A DNA stretch of 64,000 nt from Dryocola clanedunensis subsp. sulfonylureivorans. GTDB lineage: Bacteria; Pseudomonadota; Gammaproteobacteria; Enterobacterales; Enterobacteriaceae. The stretch is taken from NCBI RefSeq assembly GCF_016756775.1, contig NZ_JAERMU010000016.1:44127-108126 (forward strand), written 5' to 3'. A program made the position numbers and the translations under genes. How positions within the stretch are numbered: the first letter of the stretch is position 1; every line of letters starts with the position of its first letter. Shown one piece after another: positions 8,903 to 18,290 of the stretch. Under the pieces are notes generated by a model that saw only the letters and a program-made list of their open reading frames with translations, made no database searches and was not told the origin of the DNA.

Positions 8903-11476
8903 ATGCCGCAACCCAGCACACCGTTTTTTTCCAGCGCCCGTGGCCGCCTGCTGTCCTTCAACCTGTTGGTGATGGCGGTAACGTTAATGGTCTGCGGCGT
9001 GGCGGTGCTGGGCTTTCAGCACGCCAGCCGTTTACAGGAGCAGGTGCAGGGACAAACGCTCAGCGATATGTCCGGCAGCATGGAGCTGGCGCGGGATACG
9101 GCAAACGTGGCGACGGCGGCGGTGCGGCTGACGCAGGTTGTGGGGGCGCTGGAATACCAGAGCGAAGCCGCGCAGCTTAAGCAAACGCAGCTGGCTTTGC
9201 AGAACTCCCTGAGCCATCTGGCGAACGCGCCGCTCGCCCGCCATGAGCCGCAGCTGGTAGCGCGCATTACCAAAAGAAGCAACGAGCTGGAAAGCAGCGT
9301 GACGCGCATGCTGGAGCTGGGCCATCGCCGCCACATGGAGCGAAACGACCTGCTCAGCGCGCTCTACCAGAACCAGAGTTATTTACACCACATTCAGGAT
9401 ATCAACGCCCGTGACCGGCTGAACGTGCCGGATGCGGCCCTGCTCGCCGAGCTGGACCGGCTGATACTGATTGCCATCCAGACGCCGTCACCGAAAGCCA
9501 CGGTAGCTCAGTTAACCGAAGTTATGGCTGCGCTACCCGCTGCTGCTCAATCGCCGCCGGTAAATGATATTTTGCAGGAGATGCGCGCCCATTTGCGTCT
9601 TTTGCTGCCGCTTTCCCAGCGGCTTGATAACAGCGATCTTGCCATCGCCTGGTTTATGTATCACATCAAAGCGCTGGTGGCGTTCCTGAATCAGGACATC
9701 AACCTTTATGTGCAAAAGGTCGGGCAGGAGTCGCTGAACCGCACGGAGCAAAGCCATAAAGACCTCCAGTCGATCATCTCCTTTATCGGGCTTTTCGCCC
9801 TGCTGGCGCTGGTTATCACCGGATTTGCCGGCTGGTATATCTACCGCAATCTGGGTTCAAACCTGACGGCTATTTCGCAAGCTATGACGCGGCTGGCCCG
9901 TGGGGAGCGGGATGTCAGCGTCCCGGCGCTGCAGCGGAGGGACGAACTTGGCGAGCTGGCGCGCGCGTTTAACGTTTTTGCGCGCAATACCGCATCTCTG
10001 GAACACACCTCGAAGCTGCTGAAGGAAAAAAGCACGCAGCTGGAAACGACCTTCCACGCCATGCGGGACGGTTTTGCCCTGTTTGATAACGACGGCTGTC
10101 TGGTGGTATGGAATCCGCATTACCCGCTGCTGCTGGGGCTAAGGCCGGAACAATTACAGCGCGGCCAGCACTATCTGGCTCTGTTAAAGCAGGTCACTAC
10201 TTTGCAGCAGCACATTCTGGAAAACCTCTCTCGCCCTCTGCCAAAGCCGCAGGAGCTGCGGCTGGGAGATAACAGAACCATCGAACTGCGCTTCAGCCCG
10301 GTGCCTGGGCGCGGCATGGTCAACCTGGTGCTTGAGAGAAGCGAGCGTAAGGCACTGGAGGAAGCGCTGGTACACGGCCAGAAAATGAAGGCGGTAGGGC
10401 AGCTGACCGGCGGTCTTGCCCATGATTTCAATAACTTGCTGGCGGTGATCGTCGGTAGCCTCGAGCTTATCCCCACGGATTCGCCGGATGCCGCACGCGT
10501 TACCCGCTCTCTAAGGGCGGCGGAACGCGGCGCGCAGCTGACCCAGCGTCTGCTGGCGTTTTCGCGCAAGCAATCGCTGCATCCGCACGCCGTCGCCATG
10601 AAAAGCCTGCTGGAGAACCTCGACCCGCTGATACGCCACTCGCTTCCGGCCGGACTGTCGCTGGACATTGAAGCGCAGCAGCCGGCCTGGCCCGCATGGA
10701 TTGACGTGAATCAGCTGGAAAACGCGATTATCAACCTGGTGATGAACGCCCGGGACGCCATGGACGGGCAGGCGGGCAGCATCAAAATCCGCACCTGGAA
10801 TCAGCGGGTGGTGCGCTCCAGCGGGCGTAAGCAGGATATGGTCGCCCTTGAGGTGATTGATGCCGGACACGGGATGTCTGCGGAGATAAAAGCGCAGGTT
10901 TTTGAGCCGTTCTTTACCACCAAACAGACCGGCAGCGGCAGCGGTCTCGGCCTGTCGATGGTCTACGGCTTTGTGCGCCAGTCCGGAGGCCGGGTGCAGA
11001 TTGAAAGCGCGCCGGGGCAGGGGACGCTGGTGCGGCTGCAGCTGCCACGGGCGCCCGCACGGGCAGTGGAGATCCCTTCGCCATTGATGCCCGCCGCTAA
11101 TGAGATCCAGGATCGGCTTGTGCTGGTGCTGGAGGATGAACACGATGTGCGCCAGACATTGTGCGAACAGCTTCATCAGCTGGGCTACCTGACGCTGGAA
11201 ACGGCAGACAGCGAGCAGGCTATCAGCATGCTGGCAGAGGTACCGGATATCAGCATTGTGATAAGCGACTTAATGCTGCCCGGAAGCAGGAGCGGAGCAG
11301 AGGTTTTACAGCACGCGCGGGAGCATTATCCGCAGCTCACATTACTGTTAATCAGCGGTCAGGACCTGCGCGCCAGCGGGCGGCAGCTGCCGGACGTGGA
11401 GCTGTTGCGTAAGCCGTTTAGTCAGCTTCAGCTTGCCCAGGCCCTGCGCCGCGCGTGGCATGCTTCATCGGCATGA
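8903..11476 (+). CDS. Hybrid sensor histidine kinase
   Basis: An 857-residue membrane-bound hybrid kinase. Order: TM1 (about 18-38), long periplasmic helical sensor domain, TM2 (about 293-313), HAMP (about 314-366), a PAS-like segment (about 380-480), phospho-acceptor domain with His507 in GGLAHDFNN, ATPase domain with the N-box NARDAMD and [10 protein letters not shown], and a C-terminal receiver with Asp789 in VISDLMLPG. It has no HPt or output domain, so the final regulator must be elsewhere. It is divergent from the sugar ABC operon, which suggests that it senses the sugar or its binding protein. The only response regulator in the window is at 2486-3220. Confidence 0.9.
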   Translation: MPQPSTPFFSSARGRLLSFNLLVMAVTLMVCGVAVLGFQHASRLQEQVQGQTLSDMSGSMELARDTANVATAAVRLTQVVGALEYQSEAAQLKQTQLALQNSLSHLANAPLARHEPQLVARITKRSNELESSVTRMLELGHRRHMERNDLLSALYQNQSYLHHIQDINARDRLNVPDAALLAELDRLILIAIQTPSPKATVAQLTEVMAALPAAAQSPPVNDILQEMRAHLRLLLPLSQRLDNSDLAIAWFMYHIKALVAFLNQDINLYVQKVGQESLNRTEQSHKDLQSIISFIGLFALLALVITGFAGWYIYRNLGSNLTAISQAMTRLARGERDVSVPALQRRDELGELARAFNVFARNTASLEHTSKLLKEKSTQLETTFHAMRDGFALFDNDGCLVVWNPHYPLLLGLRPEQLQRGQHYLALLKQVTTLQQHILENLSRPLPKPQELRLGDNRTIELRFSPVPGRGMVNLVLERSERKALEEALVHGQKMKAVGQLTGGLAHDFNNLLAVIVGSLELIPTDSPDAARVTRSLRAAERGAQLTQRLLAFSRKQSLHPHAVAMKSLLENLDPLIRHSLPAGLSLDIEAQQPAWPAWIDVNQLENAIINLVMNARDAMDGQAGSIKIRTWNQRVVRSSGRKQDMVALEVIDAGHGMSAEIKAQVFEPFFTTKQTGSGSGLGLSMVYGFVRQSGGRVQIESAPGQGTLVRLQLPRAPARAVEIPSPLMPAANEIQDRLVLVLEDEHDVRQTLCEQLHQLGYLTLETADSEQAISMLAEVPDISIVISDLMLPGSRSGAEVLQHAREHYPQLTLLLISGQDLRASGRQLPDVELLRKPFSQLQLAQALRRAWHASSA

Positions 11477-11499
11477 CAAAAGGAAAAAAGGTCAACGGC

Positions 11500-11758
11500 A
11501 AACAATTGACTCGGCGTGCGGAAGCGGACATTAATAGATTGCCCCTTCAAGGCTTCCAGGAGGAAGCGGGCGGAACCGGAAAGTCACCTGAGCGCCTCAT
11601 TAAACTATGCACCTCATCAATCATCCTGTAGCAAGGACTTAGCCCCTCTGCAAAGAGGGGCTGACTTTGCAGGCACCTCGCCGAATATGGGAATCCTCTG
11701 CTGTTGCGCACCGAGCGCCTTTCATACGCTAGCCGCAGACCTTTTCTGAGACTGACTT
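11500..11758 (+). promoter_or_regulatory. Structured leader / possible RNA element upstream of yjdP
   Basis: No ORF of known type lies in this 280-bp gap. It begins with a TTGACT and ATTAAT pair (about 18-nt spacing) that could be a promoter. It then holds several hairpins: GCTTCC/GGAAGC, a perfect 8-bp stem AGCCCCTC/GAGGGGCT (11641-11662) and GCGC/GCGC. The loop side CTGCAAAG (11648-11655) is exactly complementary to CTTTGCAG (11665-11672), so a pseudoknot or switch is possible. I do not recognise it as a known riboswitch class. Confidence 0.4.
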
Positions 11759-12103
11759 ATGAACCGATACGCCACCGCCGTGCTGTTATCCGCCCTGAGC
11801 ATGACTCCGCTTGTCCACGCAGACGAGCTGGACGGCCTGTTCGATAACTCCATCGTCAGCTCAATTTCCCAGGCGATTAACGATGCCTACAACCCCAACG
11901 GCAGTCAGAACCGTGACGACGAAGATCGCCGTCCGGACGAGGACGACAGGCAGCGAAATTCAGACGACCAGCGCCGCTACGAAGATCGCCATCGCCAGCT
12001 TGAGGACAGGCGACGTCAGCTTGATGACCAGCAGCGGCAGATAGACGAACAGCGCCGCCAGCTTGAAGACGATGAGCGTAGACTTGATGATGATTTTCGG
12101 TAG
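11759..12103 (+). CDS. yjdP: YjdP-like secreted, highly charged repeat protein
   Basis: A 114-residue protein with a signal peptide (MNRYATAVLLSALSMTPLVHA), a short domain containing SISQAINDAYNP, and a C-terminal half built of D/E/R/Q-rich heptad-like repeats (RRQLDDQQRQIDEQRRQL) expected to form a long charged helix. The SQAINDAYNP motif and the RRQLDD repeats match E. coli YjdP, whose gene is also near phnP. Function unknown; the location should be periplasmic. The Shine-Dalgarno is weak. The upstream gap holds a structured leader. Confidence 0.8.
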   Translation: MNRYATAVLLSALSMTPLVHADELDGLFDNSIVSSISQAINDAYNPNGSQNRDDEDRRPDEDDRQRNSDDQRRYEDRHRQLEDRRRQLDDQQRQIDEQRRQLEDDERRLDDDFR

Positions 12104-12338
12104 CTGATGATCTTCACCGGCAACAGTTACAGCGTTACATTTCTGATTTGCGAGCTGTCCCGGGGAGCTTAAATCTGCTCATAAAAAGAGCAAAAAAAGT
12201 GTCTGTCGCTGTGGTATGGTTTTTCCTTGGTCGTCTATTTCGATGATACAAGTACCAGTAATAACTGGGAAAAGTCGAAAATATGCGCTGGCTTAAAAGG
12301 GAAAAATAAGCATACTTGAGATAAGGACTTCTCCACCG
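12104..12338. other. AT-rich intergenic region
   Basis: The 235 bp hold no convincing gene. There is a small hairpin GCTC...GAGC followed by an A-run (about 12176-12200). Composition is more AT-rich than in the neighbours. Confidence 0.4.
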
Positions 12339-12932
12339 ATGGCACCGAAATTGATCAGCGACGCGGAATTCAACAGAAAACTCAACGATCCGGCTCGTAA
12401 CCGGGAGCACACGCTTGCCTTTCTGGACAAGGGCGTAAAGCCGTTCAGTTTGCCTGGCTATGTTCCTCCGGCTGGCTATCGCCTATTGATCTCGCTGGAT
12501 GAAAAACAGTGCCGCCTCATCAAAGATGACATCACCGCGTATGCCGTAAAAATCGTCACGGGAAATTTTGTGGTGCCGGGTAAAGAACATTGCACGCAGG
12601 TGATGGTCTGGCGAACGTTTTTGGCCGAGTATCAGCATGCCCTTAATGGACTGGCACAGCTGTTTTTTGCCTGGCTTCTGGAAACCTATAACATCGTCGT
12701 ATCGGATAAAGAGCAGACCGGCGATGGGCGTCGTTTCTGGGAATACCGCATCACCGAAGCCATTACGAACCCGCGTTATGAAGTCATGGTCTGGGATGGA
12801 AACAAAGAAGAGAATGAATTACGCATTATCGCCAGCGAAGCGGAATTCGTGAGCAAATGGTCGCCCTGGGCATGGGGGACCGACCCGGAAATCCATCCGC
12901 ATCGCCTGCTGGTTATTGCCCGGATCAAATAA
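12339..12932 (+). CDS. Unrecognised protein
   Basis: An open frame of 197 residues (MAPKLISDAEF...LLVIARIK) with an AAGGA-like sequence upstream of the ATG. No signal peptide or membrane segment is evident. The protein is rich in aromatic residues (Trp in MVWRTFLAEY, FFAWLLETYN, RRFWEYRI, VMVWDGNKEE, SKWSPWAWG), like small cytosolic proteins of phage or immunity origin, but I recognise no family. It stands alone between yjdP and phnP, after an AT-rich region and before a REP element, so acquisition by transfer is possible. A match in E. coli K-12 is not known to me. Confidence 0.65.
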   Translation: MAPKLISDAEFNRKLNDPARNREHTLAFLDKGVKPFSLPGYVPPAGYRLLISLDEKQCRLIKDDITAYAVKIVTGNFVVPGKEHCTQVMVWRTFLAEYQHALNGLAQLFFAWLLETYNIVVSDKEQTGDGRRFWEYRITEAITNPRYEVMVWDGNKEENELRIIASEAEFVSKWSPWAWGTDPEIHPHRLLVIARIK

Positions 12933-12959
12933 CCTCTGAGGCGTTGATAATCACCAGCT

Positions 12960-12997
12960 TTCGTAGGCCGGATAAGCGCAGCGCCATCCGGCAAAAA
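12960..12997. repeat. REP element
   Basis: GCCGGATAAGCGCAGCGCCATCCGGC is a classic REP hairpin; it lies between the convergent ends of the unrecognised gene and phnP. Confidence 0.85.
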
Positions 12998-13000
12998 ACC

Positions 13001-13759
13001 TTAATCCACCTCGATCACCAGCCCGTCAAATCCGGCTTCGAATCCCGCTGGTAAATCGTTTTCCATTAGCCAGCAGTCGAACTGGTGGCTGATGTGCGTG
13101 AGGATCACGCGCGGGCAGCCGATGTGTCCATTCAGGGCTATCACCGTATTCAAATCGCAGTGGTTTTTTGGCGTTTCCGCTCTGGGTTCGTGGCTGCAAT
13201 CAATCACCACCACTTCGGGCCTGTTGTTCACCAGAAACTTCAATGTCTTCTCCGGCAGCCCTGCCGTATCGCACAGCCAGGCAACGCGGCTATGGGGCGT
13301 TTCAAACAGGTAGCCGAAGGTCAGCTTCGAGTGGTTAAGGGGCAGGGGTGTCACGCGCAGCGCCTGCAGGGTGAACCAGACGAACGGCTCCAGCGTATGG
13401 CTGAAATCCAGAATTCCGGAATGCTTAAAGAGATCGTCGCAGCCTTGCTCATCAGGCGGGCCATAAACGCGGATTTTCTCGCCTACGCCCCAGCGCAGCG
13501 GGAACAGGCCCTGCACATGATCCATATGGTAATGGGTGAGCAGAAACTGATGGATCTCTTCGGGCTGCCAGCATTCCATCAGGTCGGGAATCCCCGCGTC
13601 CAGCAGCGTCACCGCCTTGTTGAACTCCACCACTGCGCTGCAAGGTTTGCGCCGATACTGCGGATTATTGCGGGCGCGTTCGCAGGCGTTACAGTGGCAG
13701 CCAAAAGCGGGAACCAGCTGCGCGCCACCGGTGCCGCTAAGGGTGATTTTCAGGCTCAC
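13001..13759 (-). CDS. phnP: Phosphoribosyl 1,2-cyclic phosphate phosphodiesterase
   Basis: Hydrolyses 5-phosphoribosyl 1,2-cyclic phosphate, the product of C-P lyase, to ribose 1,5-bisphosphate. It is a metallo-beta-lactamase-fold enzyme: [18 protein letters not shown] (about 76) supplies the HxHxDH metal ligands, and [10 protein letters not shown] (about 222) a later His. An N-terminal zinc site is suggested by [12 protein letters not shown]. Starting at GTG 13759 ([14 protein letters not shown]) it has 252 residues, the E. coli length; the frame extends up to 13834 inside phnO. It overlaps the end of phnO. Last gene of the phn operon. Confidence 0.95.
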   Translation of the reverse strand: MSLKITLSGTGGAQLVPAFGCHCNACERARNNPQYRRKPCSAVVEFNKAVTLLDAGIPDLMECWQPEEIHQFLLTHYHMDHVQGLFPLRWGVGEKIRVYGPPDEQGCDDLFKHSGILDFSHTLEPFVWFTLQALRVTPLPLNHSKLTFGYLFETPHSRVAWLCDTAGLPEKTLKFLVNNRPEVVVIDCSHEPRAETPKNHCDLNTVIALNGHIGCPRVILTHISHQFDCWLMENDLPAGFEAGFDGLVIEVD

Positions 13760-14201
13760 TGTTGATCTCCACCGGTTTGGTAAAGCGAAAATGGGTCTGT
13801 TTATAGCCTTCCCGCTGGTAAAAACGGTGCGCATCCAGGCGTCCGGTGCTGGTGGAGAGTTCCGTTAGCTCCGCCCCCGCGATACGCGCCTGCTCTTCCG
13901 CCCACGCCAGCAGCTTGCTGCCTACGCCGTGGCCCCGCGCCTGGGGCATCACCACCAGCTCCTGGATCTCCGCAATCCAGTTCACGTGATGCAGATGAAA
14001 CTGCATATGCAGGCCGATCATGCCGACAACGTCGCCGTTAAGCAGGGCAAGCTGGTAGCACAGGTTGTGATCTTCGAGATTTGCCGCAAAGCCGACGTTA
14101 AAAGCCTGGCGGTCAAACTCCGCCTGCTTCAGCTCGCAGATCAGGGCGTAAACGATATCGCCGTCGGCAATCGTGGCGCGGCGAAATTCAACTTCAGACA
14201 T
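13737..14201 (-). CDS. phnO: Aminoalkylphosphonate N-acetyltransferase
   Basis: A GNAT-fold acetyltransferase (154 residues) that acetylates aminoalkylphosphonates such as 1-aminomethylphosphonate, allowing their use by the C-P lyase. The acetyl-CoA binding motif is visible as [21 protein letters not shown], followed by [19 protein letters not shown]. It is close to E. coli PhnO through [35 protein letters not shown] and the C-terminal HFRFTK, but about ten residues longer. It overlaps phnP by 23 bp and phnN by 8 bp. Confidence 0.95.
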   Translation of the reverse strand: MSEVEFRRATIADGDIVYALICELKQAEFDRQAFNVGFAANLEDHNLCYQLALLNGDVVGMIGLHMQFHLHHVNWIAEIQELVVMPQARGHGVGSKLLAWAEEQARIAGAELTELSTSTGRLDAHRFYQREGYKQTHFRFTKPVEINSEPENHP

Positions 14202-14781
14202 GGCGTGGCTCCTTACGGCGAAAGTGAACGACGTTGGCGTTGCGCTGGCCGTTTACCATGCGCATAAACGACTCGACTGACTGTAGCAGACTGCCGTCGT
14301 TATGGAGTACCAGACAGTCGTCCAGATCCGGCGCATAAAAAGCCGCCCGCTGCAGGCGCTGCTCTATCTGCTGCGGCGTTTCCCGACCGCGCAGTTCGAG
14401 CCGCTGGCGCAGCACTTCCGGTGAAACGTGCAGGCAAATGGGTACCAGCGCGTCGCCGTAACGTGCCCGTGCCTGCTTCAGATGCTGGCGCGAGCCGTTC
14501 ACCACCACGTCAAAGCCCGCCTCCAGCCAGATATCCAGCTCCACGCCGACGCCGTAGCTCTGGTGGTGCGCCTGCCAGCTCAGGGCAAACAGCCCCTGCT
14601 CCTGCCGCAGCGCGAACTCCTTTTCGCTGAGCGCAACGTGATTTTCGCAGCCCGCGTCGGCGGCGCGGGTGATGTAGCGGTGCGCCACCAGCAGCCGATT
14701 GTTCTCCTGCTGGCGGAGCGCCGTCAGCAGGCTGTCTTTCCCGGAGCCGGACGGCCCCATCAACCAGACCATTTTGCTCAT
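14194..14781 (-). CDS. phnN: Ribose 1,5-bisphosphate phosphokinase
   Basis: Phosphorylates ribose 1,5-bisphosphate to PRPP, so carbon from the C-P lyase pathway returns to nucleotide synthesis. It resembles guanylate kinases: Walker [10 protein letters not shown] at residues about 8-16, then [10 protein letters not shown] and [11 protein letters not shown] as in E. coli PhnN. The 195 residues are slightly longer than the E. coli protein. The ATG overlaps the phnM stop (TGATG), indicating coupled translation. Confidence 0.95.
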   Translation of the reverse strand: MSKMVWLMGPSGSGKDSLLTALRQQENNRLLVAHRYITRAADAGCENHVALSEKEFALRQEQGLFALSWQAHHQSYGVGVELDIWLEAGFDVVVNGSRQHLKQARARYGDALVPICLHVSPEVLRQRLELRGRETPQQIEQRLQRAAFYAPDLDDCLVLHNDGSLLQSVESFMRMVNGQRNANVVHFRRKEPRHV

Positions 14782-15917
14782 CAGAACACCCGCATTCCCT
14801 GACGCCAGACGTGCCCGACGTAAACATGGTCGCCGTGCTGATGGGCCAGTACCATATCCGCCCGTTTTCCTTCCGCCAGCACGCCGCGATCTTCCAGACT
14901 GAGCGCCCGCGCCGGGTTACGCGTCACCAGCGCCACCGCCTGCGGGAGCGTGAAGCTGTTCGACTCGTCGTGCGCCACGCGAAAGGCTGCATCCAGCAGG
15001 CTCGCCGGGTAGTAATCGGAAGAGAGGATGTCCAGCAGCCCCGCCTGCGCCAGCTGATGCGCCGCCACGTTGCCGGAATGCGAGCCGCCCCGCACGATAT
15101 TCGGTGCGCCCATCAGCACGCTCAGGCCGTGCTGGCGAGAGGCCTGCGCGGCTTCAAGGGTCGTCGGGAACTCGGCGATGACGCTGCCCAGCTCGTGGGA
15201 TTCCGCTACGTGCGCGGCGGTCGCGTCGTCATGGCTGGCAAGGGCAATGTTTCGCGCCCGGCATTCGGCGGCAATCGCCAGGCGGTTCGGCTGCGACCAG
15301 CGTTCCGCCAGCGCCAGCTGATCCGCCTCGTAGCTGTTCATCTCCGCATCGCTGAGGGAATATTTTCCCTGGTAATACTCGCGATACTTAACCAGATTAG
15401 AGAACTGGCGCTGGCCCGGCGAGTGGTCCATCAGCGACACCAGCGAGACGCCGCCCCGGTCGATAAGCTGCCGGAAGAGCGGCAGGGTCGTGTGGTGAGG
15501 CAGCTCGCAGCGCAGGTGCAGGCGATGCTCGGCGCGGTTGATGCCCCGGGCCTGGGTCTGCATCACCGCGTTGATCATCTTCTCTAAGTTTTCCAGCCGG
15601 TCGCCGCCGTCCCGCACGTCGCCCAGCGCCACCGCGTCCAGCACGGTGGTGATGCCGCTTGCCACCATCAGCGCGTCGTGGCTGCTCATGGCGGAGTGGG
15701 CGGGCCAGTCCACCTTCGGGCGCGGGGTGAAGAATTTGTCCAGGTTATCGGTATGCAGCTCGATAAGCCCCGGCAGCAGCCAGCCGCCCTCGCCGTCGTG
15801 GGCCTGGGGCAGGCTGCTTGGGCTGTCGGCAAAGTTTCGGATCAGTCCGTCGGCCACTTCCAGCGAGCCGCTAACCACTTCGTTTTCCAGCACCAGCCTG
15901 ACGTTATTGATAATCAT
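14781..15917 (-). CDS. phnM: Ribose 1-methylphosphonate 5-triphosphate diphosphatase
   Basis: Removes diphosphate from alpha-D-ribose 1-methylphosphonate 5-triphosphate, giving the 5-phosphate that PhnJ cleaves. It is an amidohydrolase-superfamily protein of 378 residues: [20 protein letters not shown] (about 48-67) carries the first metal ligand, with [13 protein letters not shown] and [16 protein letters not shown] further along, and [12 protein letters not shown] near the end. It overlaps phnL by 14 bp at its start and phnN by one base at its end. Confidence 0.96.
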   Translation of the reverse strand: MIINNVRLVLENEVVSGSLEVADGLIRNFADSPSSLPQAHDGEGGWLLPGLIELHTDNLDKFFTPRPKVDWPAHSAMSSHDALMVASGITTVLDAVALGDVRDGGDRLENLEKMINAVMQTQARGINRAEHRLHLRCELPHHTTLPLFRQLIDRGGVSLVSLMDHSPGQRQFSNLVKYREYYQGKYSLSDAEMNSYEADQLALAERWSQPNRLAIAAECRARNIALASHDDATAAHVAESHELGSVIAEFPTTLEAAQASRQHGLSVLMGAPNIVRGGSHSGNVAAHQLAQAGLLDILSSDYYPASLLDAAFRVAHDESNSFTLPQAVALVTRNPARALSLEDRGVLAEGKRADMVLAHQHGDHVYVGHVWRQGMRVF

Positions 15918-16608
15918 GTTGCGCCTCTACCGTAGCCATGGAATGCAGGCGGTCCGCCACCTGATTGCGTACCGCTTCGTCGTGGAATATCCCGACAACC
16001 GCCGCGCCCCGCGCTTTTGCCTCCTGAATCAGCGACACCACGGCGGCGCTGTTTTTCGCATCCAGCGAGGCGGTCGGCTCATCGAGCAGCAGAATCGGGT
16101 AATCGACGATAAATCCGCGGGCGATGTTCACGCGCTGCTGTTCGCCGCCGGAAAACGTCGAGGGGGCAAGGCTCCACAGGCGTTCCGGTACGTTCAGGCG
16201 CGTCAGCAAACGGGATGCCTTCGCCACGCACTCGTCACGGGGGACGCCCAAATCCAGCAGTGGCTGCATCACCACTTCCAGAGCGGAGATTCGCGGGATA
16301 ACCCGCAGGAACTGGCTCACCCAGCCGATGGTTTTGCGGCGCACCGCCAGCACGTCCCGCGCCGGAGCCCGCACGATATCCAGCCAGGCGTCGTCATGCT
16401 TCACCCAGATATGGCCTTCATCCGGCAGATAGTTGGCGTATAGCGAGCGGAGCAGGGTGGATTTGCCGCTGCCGGAATGGCCGTGCAGCACCACGCATTC
16501 CCCACCTTTAACTTCTAAAGAGGCGTTAGCCAGCACCGGCAGGCGAATGCCGTGCTGGTGGTGCAGCACAAAGGTTTTGCTGAGGTTTTCTACCCGTAAG
16601 CGGGACAT
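15904..16608 (-). CDS. phnL: C-P lyase ATP-binding subunit PhnL
   Basis: An ABC-type ATPase (234 residues) that acts with PhnGHIJ in C-P lyase rather than in transport; with PhnI, G and H it forms the ribose 1-methylphosphonate 5-triphosphate from ATP and phosphonate. Walker A is GHSGSGKST, the signature [14 protein letters not shown] and Walker [15 protein letters not shown]. The His in the loop after Walker B is IFHDEAVRN. The gap to phnK is 81 bp and holds a REP element, the only large break in the phnG-P part. Confidence 0.95.
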   Translation of the reverse strand: MSRLRVENLSKTFVLHHQHGIRLPVLANASLEVKGGECVVLHGHSGSGKSTLLRSLYANYLPDEGHIWVKHDDAWLDIVRAPARDVLAVRRKTIGWVSQFLRVIPRISALEVVMQPLLDLGVPRDECVAKASRLLTRLNVPERLWSLAPSTFSGGEQQRVNIARGFIVDYPILLLDEPTASLDAKNSAAVVSLIQEAKARGAAVVGIFHDEAVRNQVADRLHSMATVEAQHDYQ

Positions 16609-16634
16609 ATGGATTCCTTGAAATGGTTGCTATC

Positions 16635-16688
16635 ACGTCGGATGGCGGCTGGCGCCTTATCCGACCTACTGGTGCGCCATCCGGCAAA
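16635..16688. repeat. REP element between phnK and phnL
   Basis: GTCGGATGGCGGC...CCTTATCCGAC and a following GCGCCATCCGGC form REP-type hairpins inside the operon. Confidence 0.75.
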
Positions 16689-16689
16689 G

Positions 16690-17448
16690 TCAGTTCTGCA
16701 ATACCGATGACACCAGCAGCTGGGTGTAAGGGTGGTGGGGGTCGTCCAGCACGCGGTCGGTCAGCCCGCTCTCCACCACCTGGCCCTGCTTCATGACCAG
16801 CAGACGGTCGGCCAGCAGACGCGCCACGCCCAGGTCGTGGGTGACAATCACCACCGCCAGGTTCAGCTCCCGCACCAGGCCTCGCAGCAGGTCGAGCAGG
16901 CGCGCCTGAACCGACACGTCCAACCCGCCGGTTGGCTCATCCATAAATACCAGCTTCGGGTGCGTCACCAGGTTGCGGGCGATTTGCAGGCGCTGCTGCA
17001 TGCCACCGGAAAACGTCGTTGGCAGGTCATCGATACGTGAGGCAGGGATTTCCACCTCTTCCAGCCAGCGCTGGGCCGTGGCGCGGATCTCGCCGTAATG
17101 GCGTGCGCCGGTCGCCATCAGCCGCTCGCCGATGTTGCCGCCGGCGGAGACATGGCGGCGCAGGCCGTCCATCGCATGCTGATGCACCACGCCCCACTCG
17201 GTGCGCAGCAGGCGGCGACGGTCGCCTTCGCTCATGCCGTACAGCGACTCATCCAGGTAAATCACTTCGCCGTTCTGCGGCGCGAGGCGGGCAGAAATCG
17301 ACTTTAACAGCGTGGTTTTGCCGGAGCCGGACTCGCCGACAATGCCCAGCACTTCGCCGGGGTACAGCTCAAACGACACGTCGCTGAAGCCTTTGCCGGG
17401 GGCGTACAGGTGGGTCAGGTTGTTGACCGAAAGGAGTGGCTGGATCAT
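16690..17448 (-). CDS. phnK: C-P lyase ATP-binding subunit PhnK
   Basis: An ABC-type ATPase that docks on the PhnGHIJ core complex. It has 252 residues, the E. coli length: Walker A GESGSGKTT, signature FSGGMQQRLQIARNL and Walker B KLVFMDEPTGGLDVS, with VIVTHDLGVARLLAD as the His switch. It resembles oppF-type oligopeptide ATPases through HPYTQLL near the C-terminus. The start overlaps the phnJ stop by 4 bp. Confidence 0.96.
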   Translation of the reverse strand: MIQPLLSVNNLTHLYAPGKGFSDVSFELYPGEVLGIVGESGSGKTTLLKSISARLAPQNGEVIYLDESLYGMSEGDRRRLLRTEWGVVHQHAMDGLRRHVSAGGNIGERLMATGARHYGEIRATAQRWLEEVEIPASRIDDLPTTFSGGMQQRLQIARNLVTHPKLVFMDEPTGGLDVSVQARLLDLLRGLVRELNLAVVIVTHDLGVARLLADRLLVMKQGQVVESGLTDRVLDDPHHPYTQLLVSSVLQN

Positions 17449-18290
17449 TGGGCGGCGGCCTCGCTGTTCTGACGGCAGAAATCGGTATCGGAGCAGACGA
17501 ACATGCGGCTGCCCGCATCGTCCAGCACCACTTCATCCAGGTAGCTGTGGTGCGAGCCGCAGATAGCGCAAGGCTCATCCCACTCCTGAACGGTGAACGG
17601 ATGGTCGTCGAAGTCGAGGCTCTCCACGCGGGTAAACGGCGGCACGGCGTAAATACGCTTCTCGCGTCCGGCGCCGAACAGCTGCAGCGCGGGCATCATA
17701 TCCATCTTCGGGTTGTCGAATTTTGGGATCGGCGACGGGTCCATCACGTAGCGCTCGTTGACCTTCACCGGGTAGGCGTAGGTGGTGGCGATGTGGCCGA
17801 AGCGGGCGATATCTTCGTACAGCTTCACCTGCATCACGCCGTACTCCTCCAGCGCGTGCATGGTGCGGGTCTCCGTTTCGCGCGGTTCGATAAAGCGCAG
17901 CGGCTCGGGGATCGGCACCTGGTAAATCAGGATCTGGTCTTCAGCGAGCGGCGTTTCCGGGATGCGGTGGCGGGTCTGGATCAGCGTCGCGTCTTCCGTG
18001 CGCTCGGTGGTGTTCACGCCCGTCACGCGCCTGAAGAAGTTGCGGATCGACACGGCGTTAGTGGTGTCGTCCGCGCCCTGGTCGATGACCTTCAGCACGT
18101 CTGCTTCACCAATGACGCTGGCGGTGATCTGAATGCCCCCCGTGCCCCAGCCGTAGGGCATCGGCATCTCGCGTCCGCCAAACGGCACCTGATAGCCTGG
18201 AATAGCCACGGCCTTGAGGATGGCGCGGCGGATCATGCGTTTGGTTTGCTCGTCCAGATAGGCGAAGTTGTAGCCGCTCAGGTTAGCCAT
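17445..18290 (-). CDS. phnJ: C-P lyase, radical SAM subunit PhnJ
   Basis: The catalytic subunit: a radical S-adenosylmethionine enzyme that breaks the carbon-phosphorus bond of ribose 1-methylphosphonate 5-phosphate to give the cyclic phosphate and methane. Its unusual cluster lies near the C-terminus: CAICG (about 241-245) and VCSDTDFC (about 265-272) supply the cysteines. It has 281 residues as in E. coli. It overlaps phnI by 8 bp and phnK by 4 bp. Confidence 0.97.
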   Translation of the reverse strand: MANLSGYNFAYLDEQTKRMIRRAILKAVAIPGYQVPFGGREMPMPYGWGTGGIQITASVIGEADVLKVIDQGADDTTNAVSIRNFFRRVTGVNTTERTEDATLIQTRHRIPETPLAEDQILIYQVPIPEPLRFIEPRETETRTMHALEEYGVMQVKLYEDIARFGHIATTYAYPVKVNERYVMDPSPIPKFDNPKMDMMPALQLFGAGREKRIYAVPPFTRVESLDFDDHPFTVQEWDEPCAICGSHHSYLDEVVLDDAGSRMFVCSDTDFCRQNSEAAAQ

